NCBI GenBank assembly: GCA_003342895.1
Contig: PTFA01000081.1
Location: 1,581,397-1,645,396 of the forward strand
Source: Casuarius casuarius
Taxonomy: Eukaryota > Chordata > Aves > Casuariiformes > Casuariidae
Length of the DNA stretch: 64,000 nt
Direction of reading: 5' to 3'
The position numbers were made by a program, and so were the translations under genes. The notes below the pieces were generated by a model. It searched no databases. It was not told the DNA's origin and worked only from the letters and a program-made list of their open reading frames with translations. Below are positions 33,021 through 44,947 of this stretch, piece after piece (positions within the stretch are counted from its first letter, which is position 1; every line of letters begins with the position of its first letter).

Positions 33021-36000
33021 ACGCACAGTCCTTTTCACACACATTGGTAGGAGCTCTTTAAGTCTGAAACCAATGTTTAAAAATCACAGGACCATTTTCT
33101 CTCGAGCAGTTTATGGCCATTGATAGGACATAAGCTAAAACACCTGAATTCTAACCAAACCCACAATACTAACTTATTTTAATGAGTTTCTGCCCACAGT
33201 GAGAAGCTCTGAAATCCAGGAAGGTTTCTGCTCTACTTGAGTCCTATTTCCAAGGTACAACACCACCAGGACACGCTGGATGCCGCACAAGCAAGGGATG
33301 CTGAACATCCTAAGTACAGCTCTTTTAATCGTGTCTTATTCAGTCTTCAAAGTCCACATCAGCTGCCAAATGCAATTTCTTCTGGGCTTTGAAGTACTCA
33401 TATCCCAGCTTCAGAAATATCTCTGCCACACTCCCTCATTGTCAAACCATGGCTCAACCAGCAATGAATGCCACTAACCTGGCTCTCCCTTCTCTTCTCC
33501 TTCGGATGCAGTGGCTTCATACCGTACATAGTTTTAGCTATACCCACTACAACCTCATATTTCAAATTCTTCTCATTCATTTTTTTCATACACCATTTTT
33601 CATACAATACATACAATTATCATACAACATTTCAGTACCCTGGCATTTTTCCAATTCATCCTTCATTACAAAATAACCCCATCTTCAGTGTACCCTTCTG
33701 TACAGGAGGAACCTGCCAGAGTTTAGAAGTTCTCTTCTCAGCCAGTTTAAGAGCTTATATGAAAACTAACTTTGAACCCATGTCTAAACCCAGCATACTG
33801 GTTTGAGCTTGAGACATTCTGCATGTTCCAGACAGTAACCTCAAGTCCCGCAACTCTGGGCATCCTAAATCTCATTTTCTGTACTAACAGCTGGGTCTCC
33901 AGTATTCATCACCTGCTTTTGTTGCTTATCTTTGGCACTAGAAACACATCTGAGACAACTGCTTCTTTTTAACGGGATGCCATCCAGATGGATTTTATTT
34001 CCACAAGCCATCTAGGGGAGTCCCACCCAACCACCTCTCACTTCCCCCAACTCATGAGAAGCTCTAGGCCATGTCTGAACACAAAATGAGCAACCACTTC
34101 CTCTGCTTGTTACACAAAGCACTCAAAAATTGCTCTGCTCTCTGGGGCAGTCTTGCAGAATGGAAATGGTGATGAACCAGAATTCAGTTATGTAATGAGA
34201 AATTGCTTTAATTAGCCAGTTAATTGACTCCTCAATTGCAATAAGTAAAATCACTTGTTTTTACAAGGCACAACAATTTTTTTTCCAGAGGACTCCCAGG
34301 AATCAGCTCTACATCTTGCTTTTTCCGTGATTAAAACTAGAAAAAGATCTAAGAGTTCCAATATCCTAGTGGAGGAGCACACATTTGACTACTGTATTTT
34401 AGAGCAGCCCAGAAAAAAAAAAAAAAAAACGTAAGAAGTGGGTAGAGGTGCAGGGAGTCACATTAGGATAATGAACTGGTTTTCCACTCCTGTAAAGAGG
34501 TCTAAAATTAAAGCAGGATGAAGTGCAAATCAATCGAGCAGCAGCCTTAATATTTTTGTCTTTTGACTTCTGTCCAAAGTGTCCCAACTCAGAAGGACAG
34601 ACAGACTTTTCAACACAGGTGAGATCCAAGACCCATGGATAAGATCAAGAGATCTGCTCAAATCTCCCAGAAGGGTAGTGAGTGCTTTAGCAGATCTCCC
34701 AAAGACCCAGTTCAGGGCCAGTTAAGCAATGCTGTAGTTCCAGATACCTCAGAGATGAGCTGCAGAGACAACCTATGCCACATCTACAGCACACAGAACC
34801 CAGTGGCTAGTCTGGGATTAAACTAGGATACTGCAAGTCAAGACCCAGGAGCAACAGCAGAGCTTTGCTGAAGAAAGCCAGCTATAGATTCCTGCCAGTC
34901 TGGTTTTAGCAACCCATTTCACGAGGATGCAAAATTTCACACCAAAACAAGGAAAAGAGAACATGACTGACAGATTCTGAAGTCTTCCATGTTTCATTTC
35001 CTCCTATCCTTCCCCCTGAGGCTTCTGGAAAGGCCCCCAGCATTTCCACATGCCTCCACCAGCATGACTTACCCATGGCAACATCTTTGCAGGACTACTC
35101 TTCATCCTTGGGTCAGCCTGCCTTGAGGGACAGAGACTTCCCCTTCACCAGGAGGACACCAGAAAAACCTCCACACTGGCAGGACTCTCCAGCATCTCCC
35201 CTCAGGAAGACTCAATTCTCTCATGGTGCTAATGAGTTTCCACCTGGGAGGCAGCCTTGGGTCTCATGCAGCTCACCTGCAGCCCTTCCTCAGCTGTCTC
35301 CCATCTTTTAGGAGATCACTGTCAGGAGGCAAATAAAGCCACAAACGAAAGGGTCCCTCTGTGCAGCAGGAGGGTCGGTGAGTTCTCTAACATTTTAACC
35401 ATCTGTTTATTAGCAAGGGAGAGAAACCTGGGGGAATGCAAAGCAGCAGGGCAGACTGCCCCGACTGAGGGCTGAGCCTGACAGCACTTCAACACCAGAG
35501 AAAACGTCTCACCTTAGCGAAAGGGGAGGGAGAGAGACTCAGTGTTGTGATATCCTCACTGGAGCTCACGCAGGACGTGAACAGCAATTGCAAATATTAT
35601 TTATAAATAAACACCTCTTGTAGGAATCCTTAGATATAATCAACAGAGAACATCTGTGTGTTTGATTAGTGCTGACATTTTAAACTAAAGCCAAACAGTG
35701 TGAAATAACACTAAATCAGCAGCAGCATAGCAAACAAGTCTCTGATTTTGATGCAGATATGCCAGGAGTGATTTTGGACAGAGTTCTGCACCTTAAGCAA
35801 GAATAAGCACCACCTAAAAACTGCTTTCCAGGAGCAGAGCAGCTCCTGCTGGAGCCTGCAAAAGGCAATACACTTTTGTGAGAGCCCAGGCAAACAGCTC
35901 CCAAAACAGGGGTCGGAATCCCACACGGGATCACAAATCAGAGGAAAATTCATCTGCAGCAGATGAGCTCACAACAAAAAACAGAGACACAAGCGGGAAA

Positions 36001-37136
36001 GTTTGAGAGCCACTTCCACTGCAAAAACTAACATCACAGCTCAACTGAAAAAGCAAGATCCGTCAGCTTTTGAAACAGAATTTGCTGCAAAAAGCCGGGA
36101 AAACTGGCTGTACAACAAGACATTGTTTTTTAAATAAAGCAGCCAACTTGAAAGAGCACATTTTAAAATGGATGCAAGTTGGCACACCAAATCAGTATTT
36201 ACAGGACCTGCATGGGGAGAGTAACCAGACCTTGGAGGCAGAAGTGCCCAGGAACGGCCTGATTCCCTCTTAGCGCTGCTGGCCGGCGGACCCTGATGCA
36301 TTTGGCTGGCATTGGAGAACAAGAAACTTTGCTTTCCTGGGAAGAGTCTGTCCCAAAACACCCAAGATATTTTATATAGCACCGAACTGTGTAAAACAGG
36401 CTTAATTCCAGATTTCTGTTAAAATATGTGGCAGTTTTTAGATATTTTTGCTTTGTGCTTCATGACTTTCTTTTGTTTGACAACGAGAACAGAGAATTTA
36501 TGTGACAGAATTGCAGTCTGTAGGTTTTCTTCAACTGAGAACACACTGTCAGGACCAATTCTGCACTAACAGAGAGATGGGAAAATCTTTTCCATCCACA
36601 AATCCTTTCTACCTGTAAGTCCTTTAACCTTTAAAACACTAGATGCTCAAGGATGCAATGCAAAAGCCTTGAAAAATGGTACAGACATTGCCTTGTAAGG
36701 GTTAGAGATGGGAATGAATGCCATGTCTAAGGAAGGCTGCATGGGGATTTAAAATAGGCAAAATTAAATTACCCAGGAGAAATCTGGCCTGAAACTTCGA
36801 CCTGAATTTGGTCGGAGAGTTTGCTTTGTCTCATTTATTCAAATTGGGAGCGAGGGGTTCGGTGCAAGATTGAAGGATATGAAGGTTAGGAGGATACGAG
36901 CCGCAGAGCACGCCGGGTGACGTACAGAAAGCACTGGGCCAAAACGCAGAACGCGCACACTTGTAACATGACAGGAGCAATAAAGAATTGAAAAATGCCT
37001 GAAGAACCTCACGCGTTGGCCAGATTTCTTCAGTAACAAAGCAACACACGTATCAAACCAAGCCATAACCTGCAATAAAGCAGCACCGGCACCTTTGCAA
37101 GAGAAAACCTACCAGGCGAGATGAGCATTGCCGGCT
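33021..37136. other. single-copy non-coding stretch
   Basis: No gene recognised. 33270-33980 is pyrimidine-rich on + and includes a cluster of CATACAA words at 33587-33630. An A17 run is at 34413-34429. GGACCAATTCTGCACTAAC at about 36553 is another possible fragment of the palindromic repeat family. Frames are short and overlapping. Confidence 0.45.
33587..33630. repeat. CATACA-rich imperfect simple repeat
   Basis: CATACA occurs four times in 44 bp, with spacers of T, A and C. Degenerate simple sequence. Confidence 0.6.
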
Positions 37137-37690
37137 CTGCAGCGCGGCCAGGCTGACCCACATCACGCTACTCGATGAATCGGCGCCCCATCGGCCACGG
37201 GACCAGGCACGGCCCACGGCTCCACGCGAGCATCCCTCGGGAGGGACGCCGGGCGCGCAGAGGGAGCTTTACACACCACAGCAGAGCCCCGGCCTGGGAA
37301 GGGAGAGCTGAGAGCCGGCAGCGTCCGTGCCGCGCGGGGCCACGCTCCCGGGAGCGAGCGAGGGAGCCGTCTGCTCCTTCCCCTGCTTGTTTGCTCTTTC
37401 AGACTTAAACGCTTGAGCAGATTCACACAAGCAAGCGCGCTCAAGAAGCAGGCAAACTGAATGCGAAGGCCAGGCCAACTGGCTGCAGGGACCCGGGAAC
37501 AGAAAGTTGTGTTAATCCTCTGAATTGGGGACCAAAGCGCCGCCCGGGCCCCCCGCCTCCCCGCGCGAGGCCGGGGCGAGCGCCAGCGGCAGCCGCCTAA
37601 GACGCGCAGCGGAGAAGAAAGTAAGACGCTCAGAAGTACTCTGCACCGGGCACTCTGCCCGCGTGGGTATTTGTGCACGTACACCCAAAA
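37137..37690. promoter_or_regulatory. CpG island
   Basis: About 53 CpG occur in roughly 550 bp, in two dense lobes (37137-37375 and 37530-37680) joined by a less rich middle. This meets island criteria. A 215-codon minus-strand frame and several + frames cross it, all without domains, as expected from GC-rich sequence. The island contains a strong acceptor-to-donor interval (37403-37620). It is a candidate promoter or regulatory platform for an unannotated transcript. Confidence 0.75.
37403..37620 (+). ncRNA. candidate non-coding exon in a CpG island
   Basis: A long polypyrimidine tract (about 37369-37400) ends in TTTCAG at 37402, and a donor-like AAA|GTAAGA begins at 37621. They bound a 218-nt interval that is stopped in all three + frames within its first 60 nt, so it cannot be an internal coding exon. 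It could be an exon of a non-coding RNA or a 5' untranslated exon. Only splice-site pattern supports it, and such pairs occur by chance. Confidence 0.15.
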
Positions 37691-40600
37691 GAAGACTGAG
37701 ACTTCAGAAAAGAAAATGAAATTTAAAAAATGCTGAAATCTGCAGCTTGCATGTCCTCCCCTGTCTATCAAACCCGATTTCTTCGGAATATATTCGCAGT
37801 GCCTAGACAACCGCTCCTCAAACCCAGCTCATGTCTTTGCAATTTCTGACAGTTAGAAGAGCATATATTTGTTCAAGATTTTTTTTTTTTTTCTGTATAA
37901 CAAAGCCTCAGCAGTATGGAAACTAAAACTATTCCCGTTCTGCCCAGCTGCAACCCAGACACCTTTCCTGCCTCAGGCCTTGCCAGATATAGGTTAGGGA
38001 CAGATTCAGCATATTTACAGCGTTTGTGAACTCCCCAGCATCATCAGCTCCCTATCTACAGAGCTGGGGGCTTTCTACAAGGAACCTGAACACTGATGTC
38101 AGCACTTGCTGCTATTTTAACGAAAGCATCAGAGGTAGCACATAGCCATTTCTCACAGGTGGCTCAGGAAAAGCTGATTTCAGAAAGGGCGTATCGGTAT
38201 TATGCCTTATAAAGTGCTATACAAAGCGGGTAAAAAACCCAGTGCTCCACAGCAGAGGCAACTCACGTGCAGCACTAAACACTGAGCAGACGCAGAACGA
38301 CCAAGGGTCCAGGCTGCTGATAAACCAGTCCAAGGCAGCAGCACGCAGAGGGATGGTCGACGACCTTCTAGGTCTCTTGAGACACTCCTCACCCAGCAGC
38401 AGCCACTGCAAGGGCTTCCAGGGGACACAGTCTCAGTCGTCACGGAGGGATAGAGTGCTTTAGGGCACGTCTTGCCTCTTTCTTCTAACCAGACTGCAAA
38501 ATTAGCATCTTGCAGACACTTCAAAAAGACACCACCATTCCTCTGTCACCCCTGGGATGAAGCAGGAGGTAGGAAAAGGCGGCTGTGAACAGAGGGACTG
38601 AAGGGACAGGAGAGGACAGGACGAGCAGGCTGGTTTGGGCTGCAGTGGAGCTCATCTGAACAACCAACAGCTTCTACGGCCTTTGCTCAAGGTGCAGAAG
38701 GTGATCTTGAAGATGATCTCCCACAATAATACCAGTTACTGAGGTAGGAAGATAGAGGTTTTAAGTATTAAAGAGACAAAACAGCGTTCTGAAGGCAACA
38801 TTCATCAAAATGGAGCAATTAGCCATTAACACTTCATATCACTAAAGATCTGCTATCCTGCTAATTAAGCAGACTTAAAATTACAGGCACGGCAACACAT
38901 AATCTAGTGGAGTCCTTTCCAAACCAAATTATTTCAGAACAACATTTCAGAGCTTGATGCTCAGCACTCCAGAGCTAGCTGTGGGAAAAAGTGCAATGAA
39001 GGGGGGGGAAAGATGGTTCAGGGCTGCTCTACGTAAATGCGTGACGACAAAAACCCTCCAACATTTTCCTATTTGTCAGCTTCTCTCAAGAGCGGGAGTC
39101 ACAGTCATCTTTATCTGCTCTTTCATGGAAAATTCAACTACAGCCTTTGCTCTGCCGTATCATCCAGGACACAATACAATTATCCAGTCGACAGAGCTAA
39201 GCAGGTATCCTTTACCCAGCAGGAATAAACATACATGTGGCCTGATGGAGCAACACAAAATTCAAACTGGCAGCTCAGCTTCCAGGAGCGGCCCCAGGTA
39301 CAACCTGTGGCACGGACGGCAGCCGAGTGCCAGGCAACCCGGCACGCGCGGAGCGCCAGTGGCTGCCTTGCCGGGTGCATCCGAGCGGTCCGTCTGGACT
39401 CTCCCAAGCAAAGACATGTCCGAGTGACTCGCGTTCTCTTCACCGTGATGCACAGCCACCCAAGGACATACACACGCTCAGCTGATGTTACCAGCAGTGA
39501 CTGCCACAGGACTTCAGCCTGAATCGGGCTGAAACCTGGGATTTGCGGGACGCGTTAGCAGAACCTGTCCCACCTAACCAGAGAGCACCTGCACCTTCGA
39601 AAACAAGCTGCTCTCCAAAACCCACCCCGTAGCACTACTCATAACACAAATATAACTTTCAGAGCAATGCAGTTACATGGCAGATCCTGATCATTCACAG
39701 AAGAAGTTGCTTGATATTTATTGTTAATTCAGGTAAAATTGAATTGAACCAGATTATAAACGAAGCTGTGGCTGTTCCTGACCTCCAAGGCCACAGCTTC
39801 CTCCCAAGCCACAGCTGCGAGGAGGCAACGGAGTTCACCCTTTTCGTCCTTCCTGGCAAAGGTGCAGTAACCATTGCCTTTTGCGCATGGCTGGCTCCAA
39901 GAGCCAGTCTCAGGAGATACCTGGATCCAGCCCTATCTTGTCTCGATCATGTTCAGCTCTCTTTGTGGTAGCAGTGAGACTTCCCTTGAGTATAACAGAT
40001 AGTACTGTATCTTCCACCTTTGCACAGTACAATCTGCTAATTCTTACAACTCTTCCTCCTCGCACTGCTCCGGGCACAATCCTCCGGTGCTTCTGCTGCC
40101 ATAAATAGGACACACTGCATTATCTAGACTATATATTAAAAAAAAGAAAAAAAACCCTTAAGAGAAGGTTAGCTAGCTTGCAGAGCCAAGCACACCAAGA
40201 AGCTGCACAATCTTAATTCTCCCCTGTTTTGTGCCCAACATATTCACTGATGAACGCAGGAAATTTATGCGGCAAATCAAGATGCGTCACTTAATTGAAT
40301 ACCACACTCCCAGAATAGAAGAACATGTAACAGCAAGGAGTAATCGCAAGGACACAGACATGCCTGTATATGTTTTTGTTCCCTTGGCAGTAACCGGGGC
40401 CCAGCATTTTAGAAACATCCTGCTAGTCTTATGAAACAACCTGACAAAAGGAAAATACATTTCTTAAACAGTTTTTGTCTTGACGAAACTTGAAATGAGT
40501 TTTATAGTTGAACTTTCTTGGTTTGCAAGCTTTCTTCCTGATGGATTTCAAATGCCTGCCGGGGCTGAGGGAAAGGTTTGAGCACCCTCCCCACAAAATA

Positions 40601-42219
40601 CCGGAGTCCTTTAAATTGAATTGAGACGCATCAGGCATTTGGAAAAGAGGAACTACTGCTGGGTTTCCCCACAGCAGGCGTCTAACGCTCCGCAGCTTTT
40701 TCCTCCAGATGCCACCTCGGTTTTTTCTGCCCTGCTCTTACAGCTGAGTATCGGACAGCTCTGCGGGCTGTGGCTTGAGACCTGCTGCAACAGGCGACCC
40801 AAAGCCATCAGGTGGGTTTCACACGGTCAGCGCCACTGTTACCCCTTCACCTCTCTGCAGATCCTCCTGGAGCAAACTCCCCCCAGGAAATCCTACGGCT
40901 CGCCTGGGCCTGACAATGCACCAGGACTCAATCCAAAAAAAGCAACAACAAGCAGGTTCCCTTTGGCTTTTAGCCACTAATTTGATATTCCCAGGAGTTC
41001 TTTCAAACTTTGGGCAAGTGTTTACTACACAGACTTCAGAGAGAGTCAATGTTTAAATTACTACCCGTGGTATCCCACAACCTCGCTAAAGGGAGCTCTG
41101 TGCTATGCCACTCTCCCCTCTTTCATATGTTAATATGGCTTCTGATTGCCAAAAGTTGTACCAAAAGCACAGCACCACCAAAGCAATTTTCTTACTTCTC
41201 AAAGAACTTCCTTAGAAGATGGAGTCGCAGACACAAGATGCATAACTAAAGCTGCAGACACCAGCGTGCTCTACTCTTCCCCTCCTCGCCAACACAAAAT
41301 ACCCTCTGCCCTTTCCCCGGCTTCTGCCTTGCTGTGTCTGTCTCCGCAGATTCCTCTCTGGCTGCAAAAACAGTCTCCCGACGCGGCCAACTTCCACTCA
41401 CTCCATCTGTCAACAACCCAATCTGACGGACTCCGTGAACTGAAACCAAGGTGTCCTCTGAACTCTTCACCCAGCTGCACTTTATGTCCTTTCATGCCAC
41501 TCTTCCAAAACCACCATTATCACATCTGAGTCAAGTAGGTTCAGCCAAAATGGTCAAACCCCACGTTGTCTCCTGGGGATGCCCAGAAAGCTGCTGCCTG
41601 CCCCAGAAGCAGGAGCTCGTGAAAAAGGATACAAAATTCTCTCCGTATTTGTCAAGGCTCAGATTACCACAACCGATATAATACACGTTCACCCTCACTG
41701 AAGAGTGAACAGAATAAGACAAACAGGAAAAAAAATACCGAATGGAGACCAGCTATTTTACAAGCAATAATACAGACCATAATGCTCTGCCCATCCCAAA
41801 GCAACATTTCAGTTCAGCGGAGTTACGCCAAGCCAACCCAGCACAGGCTGAACACAGCGGCCGGTCCGACAGGCCAAGGCTTCAGAAGCTGTGCACCCGT
41901 ATTTCAGTGCAGCTACAACGCAAACCTGCCCACGCAGGAGGCTTTCATTCCCTTTAGCCAAGTGATTTGAGCCAACAGCGTGTGAAACTCCATGGCCCGT
42001 TCCTCTAAATGAACAAAAACTTCAGGCTTGATCAGGGTCACAGCAATACCTGCATGTCATAAAATTCAGCTGAAGTCAACTTATTTCAGAGGAGTGAAAA
42101 GTCTGGCAAAAGCAGGTAAAGTGTCATGATAAAAATGATAAGGGGAAAAAAAAGGCACATTTTAATAAAATCAAATCCAAACTGGAAAAGATAAATACAA
42201 GCTGCTTCTTCTCAAGCAA
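37691..42219. other. single-copy non-coding stretch
   Basis: No gene recognised. T14 is at 37879-37892 and a G-run near 39001. Frames of up to 157 codons (38954-39427) and 119-127 codons (near 40.6-41.5 kb) show no domain and overlap one another. 42040-42110 (CAGCTGAAGTCAACTTATTT) may be a fragment of the ancient palindromic repeat family. No other repeat recognised. Confidence 0.45.
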
Positions 42220-42261
42220 CACCCTCCGAAGACACTGTGGCATCCTCCGAAGACACTGTTG
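42220..42261. repeat. 21-bp tandem duplication
   Basis: Two adjacent copies of a unit containing CCTCCGAAGACACTGT (about 42220-42240 and 42241-42261). They differ by a C/T change and one base at the join. A recent local duplication with no evident function. Confidence 0.85.
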
Positions 42262-44095
42262 GACACCCAGACCCTTCCCTGCGTTACACTGCCCTGACGC
42301 TCTCCACTAGCAGCTGACAAAACCATCTCAGGCACAACCCACCGACGCCGTGGAGGGGACCAAACAAGACCTTTGCACGTCACAGCTGAACACAGCACCA
42401 GGTCCCAGGTTCCTGAAGCCAGAGCTCATCAAACCTGCCTCATCCAAGGAAACAACCGCCGTCAGCCTTCACACCCGCAGAGCAGCGCAAGGACAGCACG
42501 GGAAGGCCACACTCCTCTGCCTCCCAATGTCCTGCAACCACTGCTTGGATTCACCCATAATCCTTCTAGGGAACCTCTGTAAACAGTGCAATTGAGGTCT
42601 ATTCACAAGCTAGACATTAAAAGTTTGTTCACATCAACTGGGAGCAAATTTTTTCCTCCACCTTTTTTCTTCCTCTTCCTCTAACCCCAGGTCATCTGCT
42701 GTCCTCTCTCCCCTCCATCTTCTCTCTCATCTCCCGTCAAAGAAAACGTAATCTCGCTGTGCATCACAAACTCACTGAAGGTGGAGTGGTGGCCTGATGG
42801 CCTCCTGCAAAGAGGATATTCTCGCAGGAGCACAGTGTGCTGATGAAAGAGGCTACGCTTTAGGCTGCGATTTGCCTGCGCCCATCAGTGCTGAAGGAGA
42901 AGTCGGACAGCCTGGATGCCGTTCCGGGAGGAGAAGGAAGAGGAGGACAGCAGAGCAAGAGGCACGACGCCAGCCTGCCCTGGCGCTCCCACTCCCTCCG
43001 GATTGGCGAAGGTCGAGCCAAACATCTTAATTCTAACGTCTGCACGGTGACAGTGAGTTTTCCATCATATTACAAACAGCACTGCAGAGGGATTCCCAGG
43101 TATCTCGAATACAAAGAAGCCTGATGACGAGGTTATCGCTGATATATGAGCTTCCTTGTCGTTGCCAGTTTCTCTGACTGCATGTAAGGCAAGAAGTCAA
43201 GTGAGTCAGTGCCTGAAAAACATTGAGAAATGGGAGCAGCAGGGAAGCACATATTCCTTTGAAGCCAAAATCAGCAGTCAGTGGCATCTTTTGAGGCATT
43301 CAGTGATAAAAGGCAATGAGATCCCAAAGCAAGGGACTCTTCTGCCAGGAGTAAATGGCCCCTAAAAGCTAATAAACCCTATCTCCATAAAGCAAAAGAA
43401 AGCTTGAAATTGAAAAATTGTACTTCTGAACATGCAAAAACATCTGACTTGCCAAATTTAAAAGATTCCAGACCCTCACTAAAAGCTGGTTTTATTCTAG
43501 CAGTTTACCACACGACAGGCTTTTTAGCACAGGCGCGTGCTTCGCAGTGCCGCAGCGAGCGGTACACCATACACGACCCTACTGGAATTTAAACAACAGT
43601 CCGTCTGCCTAGGGACAGCCAGGCATCACTCCGGCTGCTAAAACGCTGTTCTCGGTTACAACACACTGGTCCTTTCCGTTAACAGAGACGGGCTCCGCAC
43701 AGAAGACAGACCGTCGGACACAACACGTGTCCGGGCCCAAGAAAAGGCTTTCCTCCCGGGAGCTGGGTCACTGGAGATCTAACACGAGGTATTTTTCCAG
43801 CTCTGCTTGTCGACAGGTACAGGCTGGGAAGCGCCGCTACCCTCTCGTGATTCAGGATGGGCTTTTCTAAAAACGGAAAAGACTTTAGTATCTAAAAACT
43901 GTTTGGGGATCCCGAGGTTCTCTGCTGATCCCGCTCCCGCTGCATCCCGCTGGTAAGCTATGAACGCATCGTTCTGCCGCGAGGACGGGGAACAGCGTTA
44001 TACGCGTGGGTTGGAGGAGTCCGATGGACTTACCAAAAGAGAAAAAAAGAAAAAAAAAGAAAAACAACTTCAAAGCTACTGATCCCTGTCCACCC
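42262..44095. other. single-copy non-coding stretch
   Basis: No gene recognised. 42880-43025 is purine-rich and moderately CpG-enriched. A-rich AAAAAAAGAAAAAAAAG-like sequence occurs near 44040-44065. Confidence 0.45.
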
Positions 44096-44245
44096 TTGGA
44101 TGAGGTGCCGATGCCAGCGTGGTGGGGAGCCATCTGCTCCCCGTGCCCGCTCCTCTTGCTGGAGCCGGCCCCCGTGCCGCCTGCGTTTCCCACGCCTCTG
44201 CGGCTTCGCAGGCCCCACCGCGAGCCCCTGCGCCCCGCCAGGGTT
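44096..44245. promoter_or_regulatory. CpG-rich patch
   Basis: About 15 CpG occur in roughly 150 bp of GC-rich DNA, flanked by A-rich sequence. Short overlapping frames on both strands (73-125 codons) are composition effects. A possible weak regulatory element. Confidence 0.3.
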
Positions 44246-44861
44246 TTCTTTTTCCCCTCCAACCTGTTTTATTAAGTGCACCTGTGTGTCCCTTCACCCG
44301 CCTGCTACTTCACTTTGGGTTCACACAAACACCAAAATAGTGAAAATCACAGTAAAGATAAACACCTGGAAGAAAACATAAACTAAACGAATACAAAACA
44401 AGGGAAAGCACGTGCTCAAAATCCCTGTGAAAACAGACCGATTAGATAATTATAGCATAAAGGAAAGGAAAACATTGTTTTAAAAACACATTACAATAAT
44501 AAAATTTAAGCACTTCCTAAACTGTAAAGCAGGCACTTCAGAAAAGGATGATGGTAACAATAGATTTGTGAAGTTTTGTGTTTTCTTTTCTTAAATTACC
44601 AAGCCGTGAGCCCGGGCTGATACCGCTGGCAACGCCAGCTCCCAGGAGGCAGAGCCCAAGCCCCAGCTCCGAGATGGAGGGAGCGAACGCGTAACGTAGC
44701 TACGGCGGGGAGAAACACCTATCGCCTGATCAGAGACGCTGCTGACAGAGAAAGGAGAACCTGCAGCCTTTGTTGATCTAAAAATAATTAATGACTACTT
44801 CAAGCTGGAATTGTTTAAGTATATAGCAATAATGGGGGGTAGGAAAGAGACAGAGAAAAAC
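44246..44861. other. non-coding stretch
   Basis: AT-rich unique sequence with a small CpG-enriched segment near 44610-44720. No gene or repeat recognised. Confidence 0.5.
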
Positions 44862-44947
44862 ATTATATATATAAAAACTTTTTTTTTATATATATGTATA
44901 TATGTGTGTGTGTATACATATATACATATATGTGTGTATATATATAT
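44862..44947. repeat. compound TA/TG microsatellite
   Basis: Alternating TA and TG runs (TATATATA, an A4/T9 interruption, TATATGTATATATGTGTGTG, then TATACATATATACATATATG and a final TA run). This is purine-pyrimidine alternating sequence, likely polymorphic and prone to cruciform or Z-type structure. Confidence 0.95.

Noticed and set aside
37163..37810. 215-codon minus-strand frame
   Set aside because: Coincides with the CpG island and opposed + frames. No domain, no splice or start context.
38200..38230. TATAAAGTGCTATACAAAGCG resembling part of a MIR-type SINE
   Set aside because: A single short block with no colinear neighbours. Too little to call.
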